From Rhodocyclaceae bacterium (GTDB lineage Bacteria > Pseudomonadota > Gammaproteobacteria > Burkholderiales > Rhodocyclaceae): a DNA stretch of 64,000 bases. The notes below the pieces were generated by a model. That model ran no database searches. It worked only from the letters and a program-made list of their open reading frames with translations, and was not told where the DNA came from. The stretch lies in assembly GCA_020445745.1 (NCBI GenBank), contig JAGRGB010000090.1, positions 1-64,000 on the forward strand, given 5' to 3'. Positions within the stretch are counted from its first letter, which is position 1. The number at the start of each line of letters is the position of its first letter. Below are positions 7,646-17,722 of the stretch, in pieces. Both the position numbers and the translations under genes were made by a program.

Positions 7646-9379
7646 CTATGGCGCGGATCCCGCGACCGGCCGCCAACCCGGTTGGCGATGGCGGGCCAGG
7701 TGGCGCGGCGTCCACGATGGCGGGATCTTGTGCACGAACCGGTAGCGGGCGACGTGGTAGCTGGGGTCGAAACCGTAGAAATTGCGATGCATCTGCGCCA
7801 GTTCTTCGTCGCGATAGGCGGCGAGGGGCTTTGCGGCCTCGTCGGCGGCGCGGCGCGCGGCCTTGGCCTGCACGCACGCGGCCAGATCCCCGGCCGCCGC
7901 CAAGCCCAGCGCCCGCGCCCGCATTCGGTCCTCGAAGTCGTCCGCGCCGCTGCCGAAGCACGCGTCGATCAGTCCGATCTCGGCTGCACCCGCGGCGGTC
8001 AGCGGCAGCCGACCGCCCGCCAACTGCCGGGCCCGGTCCGGCCCCAGCCGACGCGGCAGCAGGTAGGTCCAGTATTCCGAACCGTAGAGATTGCCCATGT
8101 TCCTGTAGTGGGGGTTGAGCACCACCCCGGGGTGCGCCCAGACTTGGTCGGCAGCCAGCGCCAGGAAGCAGCCACCCGCCGCGGCGCTGCCACGCAGCGC
8201 CGCGACGGTCAGGCGGTCGGAGAGATTGATGATCGCGGCGCAGACGTCGTCCATCGCGACGATGTTGCGCCATGACTCGTCGGCCGCCGACTCGGCCGCC
8301 TCGATCCGGTTCAGGTGAATGCCGTTGGACCAGAAGTCCGGTCCACCGGTGAACACCAGCACCCGCGTCGGTCGCGCCGCGACCTGCGCGATCGCGGCTT
8401 CCAGCCTGTGGCATTGCTCGCTGCCCATCGCACCGTTGTAGAACGCGAAGGACAGGAAGCCGACGCTCCCGTCCGCGCTCTCCTCGTAGCGCAGCTCGCC
8501 GTGATCGTCGTGATCGCGCACGAGGGCTGCCGGCCGCTCGGGCAGCAGCGCGGCCTGCGCGGCGAACGCCTCGGTCGCGGGCCGCTTGATCGGCACGTCC
8601 GAGTCCTTGCGGCGGACATGCCCGATCCATACCGAACCGTCGACGGTGCGGCGCAGGATGGCGCCTTCGCGACGGGCGACACAGGCACCCGGCTCGCCGG
8701 CGATGTCCGGCGGCCCCGGATGCGCGTCGTAGAGGTGGCAGGTTTCACCGAACAGCCGATCGGCGACGCCGGGGAAGCCGTCCCCGGCACGCAGCTTGGC
8801 CAACACCGTCGCGGTGTCGTCGAGCCGCCAGTCGATGTGCCGATCGACCTGCCGCATCAGCGGCCGCAGGCGCCCTCGCCCACCGGCCACGGCAAGCGGA
8901 ATCGGGCGCCAGCACCCGTGGCGCCAGGCGTCGACCCGTGCCAGTGCCTCCCGCACACAGGCCAGCGCAGCGTCGCCGACCTCCCGTCGGTACAGGCTGG
9001 CCTTCGACGCGGCGCGCATCGGGAAGCGGCGGCTGGCCCAGATGTCGCCGGCGTCGATCTCGCCGTTGGCCTGGAGCACGGTCACGCCCCATTCGATCTC
9101 GCCCTGCTGGACCGCCCAATCGAGCGCCGACGGCCCGCGGTCGCCGACGATGCCCGGATGCACCACCAGACACAGCCGTTTCGTCCAGATCGATGCCGGG
9201 ATCGCCCGCTTGAGGAACGGCGCCAGGACCACGTCCGGCGCGAACGACGCGACCGCCTCCTCGGTCACCGAATCGCGGATGTCGAATTCCACCGACAGAT
9301 CGTGACCATCGGCCGCCAGCTCGGCATGAAGGCGCTGACCGAGGCTGTTGAAGTCGTGGACCAGGAACAGGATGCGCAT
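7646..9379 (-). CDS. hypX: Hydrogenase maturation protein HypX (HoxX)
   Basis: This 577-residue two-domain protein has an N-terminal formyltransferase-like half (HPGIVGDRGPSALDWA near residue 73, the folate-binding/formyl-transfer region) and a C-terminal enoyl-CoA hydratase/crotonase-like half (FTGGPDFWSNGIHL, then AAAGG and PHYRNMG). HypX makes the CO ligand of the [NiFe] active site from a formyl donor under air and is typical of O2-tolerant hydrogenase systems. The start overlaps the hypE stop by one base (TGATG). It is the last gene of the operon. Confidence 0.93.
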   Translation of the reverse strand: MRILFLVHDFNSLGQRLHAELAADGHDLSVEFDIRDSVTEEAVASFAPDVVLAPFLKRAIPASIWTKRLCLVVHPGIVGDRGPSALDWAVQQGEIEWGVTVLQANGEIDAGDIWASRRFPMRAASKASLYRREVGDAALACVREALARVDAWRHGCWRPIPLAVAGGRGRLRPLMRQVDRHIDWRLDDTATVLAKLRAGDGFPGVADRLFGETCHLYDAHPGPPDIAGEPGACVARREGAILRRTVDGSVWIGHVRRKDSDVPIKRPATEAFAAQAALLPERPAALVRDHDDHGELRYEESADGSVGFLSFAFYNGAMGSEQCHRLEAAIAQVAARPTRVLVFTGGPDFWSNGIHLNRIEAAESAADESWRNIVAMDDVCAAIINLSDRLTVAALRGSAAAGGCFLALAADQVWAHPGVVLNPHYRNMGNLYGSEYWTYLLPRRLGPDRARQLAGGRLPLTAAGAAEIGLIDACFGSGADDFEDRMRARALGLAAAGDLAACVQAKAARRAADEAAKPLAAYRDEELAQMHRNFYGFDPSYHVARYRFVHKIPPSWTPRHLARHRQPGWRPVAGSAP

Positions 9380-10437
9380 CAGCAGATCCTCGGCAACTGC
9401 TCGCCGGACAGCCAGTCCACCAGCCGCCGGCCACCGAATTCGGTGCGGATCTGGACGAAGTGGTGGGGATCCTCGGTGACTTCGCCGATCACCGCGGCCC
9501 GGCAGCCGAGCGGATGGGCCCGCAATGCGGCCAACGCTGCCGCGGCCCGCGCGGCCGGCAGGATCACCACCAGCTTGCCCTCGTTGGCGACGTACAGCGG
9601 ATCGAGTCCGAGGAACTCACAGGCGGCCTGGACCTGGGAAGCGATCGGAACGGCGGCCTCTTCCAGTGTGATGCCGACGCCCGAGCGGGCGGCGATCTCG
9701 TTGAGGGTGGTCGCCAGGCCGCCGCGGGTGGGATCGCGCAGGACGTGGACCTGCGGCACCGCAACCAGCAGCGCGTCGACGAGACCGTGGATCGCGGCGG
9801 AATCGGAGACGATTTCGGTCTCGAAGCCCAGCGCCTCGCGCTGCGACAGGATCGCGGTGCCATGATCTCCGATCGTCCCCGACACCAGCACGGCATCGCC
9901 CGGCCGTGCGCGCCGGCCCGAGATGTCGCGCCCGGCCGGCAGCGCGCCGACGCCGGTGGTGGTGATGAACACGCCATCGCCCTTGCCATGCTCGACCACC
10001 TTGGTGTCGCCGGTGACCACCGGCACGCCCGCATCCCGCGCCGCAGCGGCCATCGACGCGACGATGCGCTGCAGATCGGCCAGCGGAAACCCCTCCTCGA
10101 GCACGAAGGCGGCGGCGAGATAGAGCGGCCGCGCGCCCATCACCGCGACATCGTTAACGGTGCCGTGGACCGAGAGGCTGCCGATGTCGCCGCCCGGGAA
10201 GAACAGCGGCGAGACGACATGGGCATCGGTGGCGATCACCAGGCGCTCGCCGGCCGCGGCGGCGGGAAGCACCGCGCCGTCGTCGCCCTGGCGCAGGAAC
10301 TCGTTGTCGAAGGCGGCCACGAACAGCTCGTCGATCAACTGGGCCATCGCCCGCCCGCCGCCACCGTGGCTGGTGTCGATGCGCCCGCGCCTGAGGTCCA
10401 GCGGGCGGACATGGCCTTTCCTGACGCGCCCGCTCAT
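9379..10437 (-). CDS. hypE: Hydrogenase expression/formation protein HypE
   Basis: The protein has 352 residues and ends in PRIC, the conserved tail whose Cys is carbamoylated by HypF and dehydrated to the thiocyanate that supplies CN- ligands. The AIR synthase-like ATP-binding core is visible (DAHVVSPLFFPGGDIG, VTGDTKVVEHGKGDG, DPTRGGLATTLNEIA). About 20 N-terminal residues before MAQLIDELF are variable. Gap to hypD is 39 bp, the widest in the operon. Confidence 0.95.
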   Translation of the reverse strand: MSGRVRKGHVRPLDLRRGRIDTSHGGGGRAMAQLIDELFVAAFDNEFLRQGDDGAVLPAAAAGERLVIATDAHVVSPLFFPGGDIGSLSVHGTVNDVAVMGARPLYLAAAFVLEEGFPLADLQRIVASMAAAARDAGVPVVTGDTKVVEHGKGDGVFITTTGVGALPAGRDISGRRARPGDAVLVSGTIGDHGTAILSQREALGFETEIVSDSAAIHGLVDALLVAVPQVHVLRDPTRGGLATTLNEIAARSGVGITLEEAAVPIASQVQAACEFLGLDPLYVANEGKLVVILPAARAAAALAALRAHPLGCRAAVIGEVTEDPHHFVQIRTEFGGRRLVDWLSGEQLPRIC

Positions 10438-10476
10438 CGGCTGACGGTCGCCATGGCTGATCGGCCGCGCCCTGCC

Positions 10477-11616
10477 TCAGGCCGCCGCCACCGGCAGATC
10501 CCGGAAGCGTCCGAACTTGTAGTGGGCCGCACAGGCACCCTCGGGACTCACCATGCACGAGCCCATCGGATTGTCGGGCGTACACGCGGTGCCGAAGATC
10601 CCACACTCGCTCGGCTTCTTGACGCCGCGCAGGATCGCACCGCATTCGCAGGCCTTGTTGTCCGGCACGCGGACGTAGTCGAGCCCGAAGCGCCCCTCGG
10701 CATCGAACTCGGCAAAGGACTTGCGGATCCGCAGGGCCGAATACGGCACCACGCCCAGTCCGCGCCATTCGAAGCTGCGGCGCAGTTCGAAGACCTCGGA
10801 AACCAGCGCCTGGGCCTTCAGGTTGCCGTCCTCGGTGACCGCTCGCGTGAACTCGTTCTCCACCGCGGCGCGCCCCTGGTTCACCTGGCGGACCAGCATG
10901 CGCACCGCCTGCATCACGTCGAGCGGTTCGAAACCCGCGATCACCACCGGCTTGCGGTACTCCTCGGCAAAGAACCGATAGGGACGCGTTCCGATCACCG
11001 TGGACACGTGGGCAGGTCCGATGAAGCCGTCGAGCGCCAAGCTTCCGAGCTCGCGCACTTCCGGCGACTCGAGGATGCTGCTGATCGCCGACGGTGTCAG
11101 CACGTGATTGCACAGCACGCTGAAATTGTCGAGGCCGAGGGCCTTCGCCTGTCGGATCACCAGCGCGGTGGGCGGCGTCGTGGTTTCGAAGCCGATCGCG
11201 AAGAACACCACCTGCCTCCCGGGCGACCGGCGCGCCAGCGCGAGGGCGTCCGCCGCCGAGTAGAGCATGCGGATGTCGGCACCACGCGCCTTGGCCTCTT
11301 GCATCGACAGGCCGCCGGAGGCCGGCACCCGCAGACAGTCGCCGTAGCTCAGGACCGTGACGTCGGCTTCCAGCGCCAGCCGGATCGCCATGTCGATGCG
11401 TCCGATCGGCAGCACGCACACCGGGCAGCCGGGACCGTGAATGATCTGCAGGTTGCCGGGCAGCAGATCGGTGACGCCATAGCGCGAGACTGCATGGGTA
11501 TGACCGCCGCAGAACGCCATCAACGCATATTGCCGATCGCGATCCACCTCGGCGTGGATCGCCGCCGCCAGCTTCCGCGCCAGCGCGCCGTCGCGGAATT
11601 CATCGACGTACTTCAC
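10477..11616 (-). CDS. hypD: Hydrogenase maturation protein HypD
   Basis: A 379-residue [4Fe-4S] protein with the diagnostic motifs CGGHTHA (near 36), GPGCPVCVLP (near 67) and the Cys-rich C-terminal cluster region (ACECGAILRG, ECGIFG, GSCMVSPEGACAAH). HypD receives cyanide from HypE and assembles Fe(CN)2CO with HypC. Its ATG overlaps the hypC stop as ATGA, suggesting translational coupling of these two partners. Confidence 0.96.
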   Translation of the reverse strand: MKYVDEFRDGALARKLAAAIHAEVDRDRQYALMAFCGGHTHAVSRYGVTDLLPGNLQIIHGPGCPVCVLPIGRIDMAIRLALEADVTVLSYGDCLRVPASGGLSMQEAKARGADIRMLYSAADALALARRSPGRQVVFFAIGFETTTPPTALVIRQAKALGLDNFSVLCNHVLTPSAISSILESPEVRELGSLALDGFIGPAHVSTVIGTRPYRFFAEEYRKPVVIAGFEPLDVMQAVRMLVRQVNQGRAAVENEFTRAVTEDGNLKAQALVSEVFELRRSFEWRGLGVVPYSALRIRKSFAEFDAEGRFGLDYVRVPDNKACECGAILRGVKKPSECGIFGTACTPDNPMGSCMVSPEGACAAHYKFGRFRDLPVAAA

Positions 11617-11861
11617 GGGCCCGCCCCGCCGCCGGCCCCGGCGATGTCGACACCGGCCTCGGCGAACAGCGCCAAGGTACGCTCAGCCTCGTCGGCGTCG
11701 AGTCGGGACAGCGCATAGCCGACATGCACGATCACGTAGTCGCCGACCGCGACCTCGTCCACCAGCGCCAGGGAGATCTCCCGCCGCACACCGCCGAGAT
11801 CCACCCGGGCGCAGTCCCGGTCGGTCAGTTCGATGACTCGCGCGGGGATCGCCAGGCACAC
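11613..11861 (-). CDS. hypC: HypC/HybG/HupF-family hydrogenase chaperone
   Basis: An 82-residue protein from a GTG start at 11861. It begins with the invariant (M)CLAIPARV, whose Cys2 binds the Fe(CN)2CO unit with HypD and then contacts the hydrogenase large-subunit precursor. The C-terminus is Gly/Ala-rich. Only one base separates it from the hypF stop and it overlaps hypD by four bases. Confidence 0.95.
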   Translation of the reverse strand: MCLAIPARVIELTDRDCARVDLGGVRREISLALVDEVAVGDYVIVHVGYALSRLDADEAERTLALFAEAGVDIAGAGGGAGP

Positions 11862-11862
11862 T

Positions 11863-14217
11863 TCAAAGGCCTTCCGCGATGCGACGGATCGCGATCCAGG
11901 CCTGGCCGAGGGCGATGCCGCCGTCGTTGGGCGGCGCCTGGCGCGCCAGCAGCACCTTGAAGCCGCGCGCACCGAGGCGGCGCGGCAGTTCTTCCGCGAG
12001 CAGGCGATTGAGCATGCAGCCGCCGGCCAGCGCCACGGTGCGCACACCTCGGTCACGGGCCGCCGCCGCGACCCATTGGTCGAGCGCCGCCACCAGGCTG
12101 GCATGGAAGACCGCGGCACCCCGCGCCGGATCGCGCTCGTCCGCAAGCTGGCCGAGCAAGGGTGACAGATCCAGCTCGCCGTCGACGATCCGCCATTGGC
12201 CGACCGCCGGCATCGCCGGGCCGTAGGCGCGCGCAGCCGCTTCCAGTCGCATCGGCGCCTCGGCCTCGAAGGCCATCGTCCCGCAGATGCCGAGCAGGCC
12301 CGCGGCCGCATCGAACCAGCGCCCGAGACTGGTACAGGGCGGCGACAGCAGCGGACGATCGATCAGCGTCGCCAGGCGCTCGGCACCACTGAAGCCGGCG
12401 AAGCGCTCGGCGATCTCGTCGGCCCGTCCGAGACGGTGCAGCACCGCCGCGGCCATCCGCCAGGGCTCCGTCGCGGCGCGCTCGCCACCGGGCATCGCCA
12501 GCCGGGAAAGGTGGCCGAGGCGCTCGAAGCCGGCCCCTTCGAGCAGCATCAGCTCGCCACCCCAGATGCCGCCGTCGCTACCCAGCCCGACGCCGTCCAT
12601 CGCCACCCCGAGCGCCGGCTCGAGGTGGCCATGCTCGGCCAGCACCGCGGCCAGGTGGGCGTGGTGGTGCTGCACGCCGATCGCGGGAATACCGAAGCGG
12701 TGCGCGATCTCGAACGCCGCGTGGGTCGAGTGGAAATCCGGATGCAGATCGTGGGCGACGGCCTCGGGCCGCACCGCGAGGATCGCCATCAGATGCTCGA
12801 CGATCTCGTCCAGAGCGAGGCAACTGGCGGCATTGTCGAGGTCGCCGACATGCTGCGACAGGAAGGCCTCGTCGCCCCGCGCGACGCATACGGCACTTTT
12901 CAGCCAGGCGCCGAGCCCGACCACCGCCGGGCATTTGCTTGCCAGCCGGATCGATCGCGGCGTGTAGCCTCGGGCGCGGCGCACGAAGCGCGGCGTCGGC
13001 GCCGACCCCGCAAGGCCGGCCCGCCCGGCGATCACCACCGAGTCGTCGGCACGCACCAGAATGTCGCGGTTGTGCATCAGATAGGCGTCGGCGATGCCCG
13101 CCAGGCGCTTGACCGCCTCAGGGTTGTCGATCACCAGCGGCTCGCCTCCGGGGTTGGCCGAGGTCATCAGCAGCGCCAGGTCCTGGGGCAGGTCGAGCCA
13201 AGCGGTACCGGCCGGGCGGCCGGCATCGTCATGGAACAGCAGGTAGTGCTGCGGCGTGTAGGGCAGCATCAGGCCGATGGTCGCCAGCCCCGGCGCGACG
13301 CCCCACAGTTCATGGTCCACCGCATCGCGCTTGTCGACCAGTACGATCGGCCGTTCGGGTGACTCCAGCAACTGCCTGTCATGGCGCGTCATGTCGGCCC
13401 ATCGCGCCGCCGATGCCGCATTCAGGACCATCACCGCGAACGGCTTGGCGTCACGGCCCTTCGACCGACGCAAGCGTTCGACCGCATCCGGATTTCGCGC
13501 ATCGCAACACAGATGGAAGCCACCGAGCCCCTTGATCGCGACGATCTCGCCGGTGAGGATGCGCAACAGCACGTCGGCAATCGGATCCCGGGTGGCGACC
13601 CGCACGCCGGAAGACTCCAGCAAGGCGAGTGACGGCCCGCAGGCCGCACAGGCATTGGGCTCGGCGTGGAAGCGACGGTCCGCCGGGGTGTCGTACTCCG
13701 TTTGGCAGGCGGAGCACTGGGTGAAACCGGCCATGCTGGTCAGCGCGCGGTCGTAAGGCAGGGCACGGGTGATCGTGTAGCGCGGCCCGCAATGGGTACA
13801 ATTGATGAACGGATAGCGCCAGCGCCGATCCGCCGGGTCGAACATCTCCGCCAGGCAGTCGCCGCACACCGCGGTGTCGTGGCCGATCGCGGTACTCACC
13901 TCGCCACTGCCGCTGGTCTCGATCGCGAACCCGCGGTCGTCCGGCAACGGATCGTCGAGGCTGGACATCACCGAATCGACGCGGGCCAGCGGTGGCGCCT
14001 CGCCGACCAGGCGCGCCATCAGCGCCGACAGGTCGCCGCGCGGCCCCTGGGCCTCGATCTCGACACCCTCGCCGTCATTGCGCACCCAGCCCGACAATCC
14101 CATCTCCTGGGCGAGCCGAAACACGAACGGCCGGAAGCCGACACCCTGCACGACGCCGCGAACCCGGATGCGGCGCCGTTCGAGCAACGGCACGGAGCTG
14201 TTGCGCCGGTCGCTCAT
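11863..14217 (-). CDS. hypF: Carbamoyltransferase HypF
   Basis: The protein has 784 residues from ATG 14217 (ATGA overlap with hypB), the usual size. Domains in order: acylphosphatase-like ([16 protein letters not shown]), two zinc-finger motifs (CGDC...CTHC and CSAC...CAAC), YrdC-like ([13 protein letters not shown]) and Kae1-like carbamoyltransferase ([13 protein letters not shown]). HypF uses carbamoyl phosphate and ATP to carbamoylate the HypE terminal Cys. All key motifs look intact. Confidence 0.96.
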   Translation of the reverse strand: MSDRRNSSVPLLERRRIRVRGVVQGVGFRPFVFRLAQEMGLSGWVRNDGEGVEIEAQGPRGDLSALMARLVGEAPPLARVDSVMSSLDDPLPDDRGFAIETSGSGEVSTAIGHDTAVCGDCLAEMFDPADRRWRYPFINCTHCGPRYTITRALPYDRALTSMAGFTQCSACQTEYDTPADRRFHAEPNACAACGPSLALLESSGVRVATRDPIADVLLRILTGEIVAIKGLGGFHLCCDARNPDAVERLRRSKGRDAKPFAVMVLNAASAARWADMTRHDRQLLESPERPIVLVDKRDAVDHELWGVAPGLATIGLMLPYTPQHYLLFHDDAGRPAGTAWLDLPQDLALLMTSANPGGEPLVIDNPEAVKRLAGIADAYLMHNRDILVRADDSVVIAGRAGLAGSAPTPRFVRRARGYTPRSIRLASKCPAVVGLGAWLKSAVCVARGDEAFLSQHVGDLDNAASCLALDEIVEHLMAILAVRPEAVAHDLHPDFHSTHAAFEIAHRFGIPAIGVQHHHAHLAAVLAEHGHLEPALGVAMDGVGLGSDGGIWGGELMLLEGAGFERLGHLSRLAMPGGERAATEPWRMAAAVLHRLGRADEIAERFAGFSGAERLATLIDRPLLSPPCTSLGRWFDAAAGLLGICGTMAFEAEAPMRLEAAARAYGPAMPAVGQWRIVDGELDLSPLLGQLADERDPARGAAVFHASLVAALDQWVAAAARDRGVRTVALAGGCMLNRLLAEELPRRLGARGFKVLLARQAPPNDGGIALGQAWIAIRRIAEGL

Positions 14218-15125
14218 GTAGGCCGCCACCCGCTGCGGCGCCGGTGGCGGTCGGTCTCCGCCGCGGCAGCCGCCCTCGCGTCCGCCGCCTGCGCCTGCCC
14301 CCGCCGCAGCCACGCGAGCCATCGATCCATGCCTTCGCCGCTGGTGGCGGACACGCGGATCACCTGCAGGCGGTGATTGACCCGTCGCGCAAACGCCTCG
14401 GCGCGAGCCACGTCGAAGCACAGGTGAGGGAGCAGATCCACCTTGTTGAGCAGCATCAGCTCGGCAGCCGCGAACATGTCCGGGTACTTGAGCGGCTTGT
14501 CTTCGCCCTCGGTCACCGACAGGATCACCACCTTGTGGGCCTCGCCGAGGTCGAATGCGGCCGGACACACCAGATTGCCGACGTTCTCGATCAGCAGCAG
14601 GCTGTCGTCCGCCGGCGCCAGGACCGGCAGCGCGCGGCCCACCATCGCGGCGTCGAGGTGACAGCCCTTGCCGGTGTTGATCTGCAGCGCCCGCGCACCG
14701 CTGTCACGGATGCGTTCGGCGTCGAACTCGGTCTGCTGGTCTCCCACGATGACCGCCACCGAGCCTTCGCCGGCGAGCGCGCGAACGGTCCGGCACAGCA
14801 GCGAGGTCTTGCCGGAGCCCGGGCTCGATACCAGATTCAACGCGAAGATGCCGTGCTCGGCCAGCCACCGACGGTTGGCCTGCGCGAGCCGGTCGTTGCG
14901 ACCGAGGATGTCCTGCTCGATGCGCACCATCCGGCCCCGGTCGTTTTCCGACCGACCGGTCGGCGCCGAGCTGCTCGCTGATTCCGGCCGGCGGGCGGCC
15001 ACGGACGACCCGGCCGCGGCCGCGAGCGGTCGCCAGCCGACGGTTGCGGACCGTAGCAGACGCACCGGCATGGCGGATCCGCCGGTTCGAAACTCCGCAC
15101 CACCACAACCGCACAATGTACACAT
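14214..15125 (-). CDS. hypB: Hydrogenase nickel-incorporation GTPase HypB
   Basis: The protein has 303 residues from ATG 15125, preceded by GGGAG; this start gives the N-terminal CTLCGCGG metal-binding motif seen in many HypB proteins. The G1 P-loop [11 protein letters not shown], Ni/Zn-site region GKGCHLDA, G3-like [10 protein letters not shown] and G4 NKVDLL follow. It inserts nickel together with HypA. There is no His-rich nickel-storage stretch, only an Ala/Ser-rich linker at about 30-70. Confidence 0.95.
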   Translation of the reverse strand: MCTLCGCGGAEFRTGGSAMPVRLLRSATVGWRPLAAAAGSSVAARRPESASSSAPTGRSENDRGRMVRIEQDILGRNDRLAQANRRWLAEHGIFALNLVSSPGSGKTSLLCRTVRALAGEGSVAVIVGDQQTEFDAERIRDSGARALQINTGKGCHLDAAMVGRALPVLAPADDSLLLIENVGNLVCPAAFDLGEAHKVVILSVTEGEDKPLKYPDMFAAAELMLLNKVDLLPHLCFDVARAEAFARRVNHRLQVIRVSATSGEGMDRWLAWLRRGQAQAADARAAAAAETDRHRRRSGWRPT

Positions 15126-15170
15126 GCTGTGCTCCCGACCCAAAACGCGGCGCCACCGCACCGGCTCCGA

Positions 15171-15512
15171 CTAGTCGACCTCGAGCTCCCGTACCCGCAT
15201 CTCCATGCCTGCGGTGGGCTCCACCCGGTAGCTGCCACACAGCGGGCAGGGGTCGAACCGCGCGGCGATCGCCACGCCGTGGCCACACTGCAGGCATCGC
15301 CCGGCCCCCGGCAGATCGATCATCTCCAGCGTCGCACCTTCGGCGACCGTACCACGCATCACTGCCTCGAAACAGAAGCGCAGCGCGTCCTTTTCGACCA
15401 CGGAGAGGACACCGATCTCGAGCACGACCCGCCTGACGCGGGAAAACGCGCCGCCGCTGGCCGCAGATTCGACGATACCGCGAATGCCCTCGGCCAGCGA
15501 CATTTCATGCAT
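15171..15512 (-). CDS. hypA: Hydrogenase maturation nickel metallochaperone HypA
   Basis: A 113-residue protein from ATG 15512 with an AGGAGG ribosome-binding site. It begins MHEMSL, whose His2/Glu3 bind nickel, and has a zinc-finger C-terminal domain with CLQC and CPLC pairs. It hands nickel to HypB and the hydrogenase large subunit. It is the first gene of the hypABFCDEX operon, with 45 bp to hypB. Confidence 0.95.
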   Translation of the reverse strand: MHEMSLAEGIRGIVESAASGGAFSRVRRVVLEIGVLSVVEKDALRFCFEAVMRGTVAEGATLEMIDLPGAGRCLQCGHGVAIAARFDPCPLCGSYRVEPTAGMEMRVRELEVD

Positions 15513-15988
15513 CGACGGCGACCTCCTGGGATTCGGCTTGCCCCGCTGCGCCGCACGTGGCGGCCGGCACCGGGGCGCTGCGCTTCGATCGCGCCCGGAA
15601 TTCGCCGGCTCCGCGGGCGCAGGCACCGCCCCGAAAGCGAATCGACGCCATCGGTGCAACGATACGACAGTCCGCGCCGAAGCCGCCACAGCCGCCGGAC
15701 CGGCGCACGACGCCGGCCGATGTCGCCGGACGGATGCCGAAGCGGCAGCGCATCGGCTACCGGCACCCGCGACCGCAGCTCGGCTGGCGGACGAAGATTC
15801 CGCGCCCCATCAAGTGTCTTCTGGGGACGCTTCCGGGCCCCCGCGGCCCATATTTCTTTTGTTGTAGTCCGAGCGTGCGGAAATTTGTCAAAACACGCGA
15901 ATTTTATTGAAGATTCCGTGCCACGGACCGATGCATGCTCCATCGCCGCGAGTTGCGCCGGCACCCCGAATCCCCTGCGGAGAACGCC
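15513..15988. other. Divergent intergenic region (476 bp) between hypA and a chemoreceptor
   Basis: The first 300 bp next to hypA are very GC-rich; the 100 bp next to the chemoreceptor are AT-richer and likely carry its promoter. A GCGTG/CACGC inverted repeat with wide spacing lies near 15874-15898. No sigma-54 (GG-N10-GC) element was found upstream of hypA. No gene was recognised. Confidence 0.4.
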
Positions 15989-17623
15989 ATGAAACTCAAG
16001 CTCAACATCAAGGGCAAGATCGTCGCGGCTGCGGTCTGCTTCGTCGCGCTGTCGACCGCCATCGGAGTCGTCGGCTACCTGGCGATCCAGCATCTCACCG
16101 CGGCCAACCGCGAAGCCGCCAGCTACGCCGAAGGAATTCGCTACCAGGTCGAGACCGACATGTTCCACGACGGCCTCGCGAGCATCGTCAATGCGGCATT
16201 GATCGCAGGTCTGCGCAACGACCGCGACGGCTGGACTGCGGCGCGGGCCGAGGTCGCCGAAATGGGCGACGAGATGAAGGAGGATCTCGAACGCGTGGCG
16301 GCGCTGCCGCTCGCCCCGGCAGTCCTGAAGAAGGTCGCGGCGGCGATCCAGCCGGTCGATGATTACATCGCTGGGGCGCGACAGATCGTCGAGCTGGCTT
16401 TCGACAAGAACGATCAGGCGCTCGCCGAGAAGGTCAACTTCAACCGCCTGTTCGACCGGCTCGAGGTCGAACTCGAGGCCCTCGCCGACGTGATGCTCGA
16501 GCGCGCCAAGGCCGCCCAGGCGGAGGCCGAGAAGGCTGCCGCGGAAGAGAGTCGGCTGATGTTGATCGTCCTGGCGGTGTCGATTCCGGTGCTCCTCGGA
16601 CTGGCAGCGTTCGGCGCCGCCGGCATCAGCCGCCGCATCGGACAGCTCACCGCATTCACCCGCAAGCTCGCCAGCGGCGACGCGGACCTTACCCACCGCC
16701 TGCCGGAGGACGGCCACGACGAAATCGCCGAAACCGCCCACGAGTTCAATCGCTTCATGCAGTCCCTCGAGGATCTGGTGGGCAACACCAAGCAGGTGGC
16801 CGCGCAACTGGCCACCACCGCGGGCGAAGTCGCCGAAAGCGCGCGTTCGCTGTCGAGCGGCGCGACCGAGCAGAACAACGCCGCCGAAGCGACGGCGGCG
16901 ACGATCGAGCAACTCACGGCCAGCATCGGATCCATCGCCGAAGGCGCGGCGCAGGTGCGAACGCTGGCCACCACGAGCATGGAAAGGACGCGGGGCGGTC
17001 GCGATCAGCTCGCCGGCCTGCTGCGCCAGGTCGACGAGGTGGCGGCCACGGTCGGCCAGTTGGCCGAGGCCGCCGACGAATTCGTCCGCAGCTCCAGCAC
17101 GATCACCGGCATGACACGCCAGGTGCGGGAAATCGCGGACCAGACCAACCTGCTTGCCCTCAACGCCGCAATCGAGGCGGCCCGGGCCGGTGAGCAGGGA
17201 CGCGGCTTCGCGGTCGTGGCCGACGAGGTCAGGAAGCTCGCCGAGCGTTCGGCCGAAGCCGTCGGTCAGATCGACGCCGTGACCCACGACCTGTCGGTCC
17301 GCTCGGAGCAGGTCGAGGCTGCCATCGCCAAGGGACGCAGCGCGCTCGATTCGAGCCGCGAATCGGCGGCCTCGGTGTTCGACACGCTCCAGGACGCGGA
17401 CCGCGCGGTGAGCGATTCGACCTCCGGCATCGACGACATCGGCCGTTCGGTGACCGAGCAGCGGTCCGCCACCGAGGAACTCGCCACCAACGCCGAACAC
17501 ATGGCGATGATGAGCGAGCGCGGACGCGACGCAGCGCTCGCGGGGGAACAGGCCTCCGAGGCGATGAACCGGCTCGCCAGGGAACTGTCCGGTCTCGTCG
17601 GTCGCTTCCGCACCGGCCATTGA
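15989..17623 (+). CDS. Methyl-accepting chemotaxis protein
   Basis: The protein has 544 residues from ATG 15989 with GGAG upstream. Topology: TM1 about 10-32, a helical periplasmic domain of about 155 residues (four-helix-bundle size), TM2 about 190-212, HAMP, then a long signalling coiled coil. The conserved hairpin tip ([21 protein letters not shown], then [15 protein letters not shown]) binds CheA/CheW. No haem or other cofactor motif is seen, and the ligand is not predictable. Confidence 0.93.
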   Translation: MKLKLNIKGKIVAAAVCFVALSTAIGVVGYLAIQHLTAANREAASYAEGIRYQVETDMFHDGLASIVNAALIAGLRNDRDGWTAARAEVAEMGDEMKEDLERVAALPLAPAVLKKVAAAIQPVDDYIAGARQIVELAFDKNDQALAEKVNFNRLFDRLEVELEALADVMLERAKAAQAEAEKAAAEESRLMLIVLAVSIPVLLGLAAFGAAGISRRIGQLTAFTRKLASGDADLTHRLPEDGHDEIAETAHEFNRFMQSLEDLVGNTKQVAAQLATTAGEVAESARSLSSGATEQNNAAEATAATIEQLTASIGSIAEGAAQVRTLATTSMERTRGGRDQLAGLLRQVDEVAATVGQLAEAADEFVRSSSTITGMTRQVREIADQTNLLALNAAIEAARAGEQGRGFAVVADEVRKLAERSAEAVGQIDAVTHDLSVRSEQVEAAIAKGRSALDSSRESAASVFDTLQDADRAVSDSTSGIDDIGRSVTEQRSATEELATNAEHMAMMSERGRDAALAGEQASEAMNRLARELSGLVGRFRTGH

Positions 17624-17722
17624 CAGGTCGTCCGCGGCAGGGCATCGGCTGCCGGGCGTTGCCGGCAACCGCACCGCGCAACGCCGCTGTAAGGAGGGGC
17701 TGATCGGCGACGACCGAGGTGC

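Noticed and set aside
9460-11718. 752-codon plus-strand open frame
   Set aside because: It lies antisense to hypE and hypD, which have all their family motifs. The product is compositionally biased.
15513-15988. Sigma-54 promoter expected upstream of hypA
   Set aside because: No GG-N10-GC (-24/-12) element was found on the minus strand.
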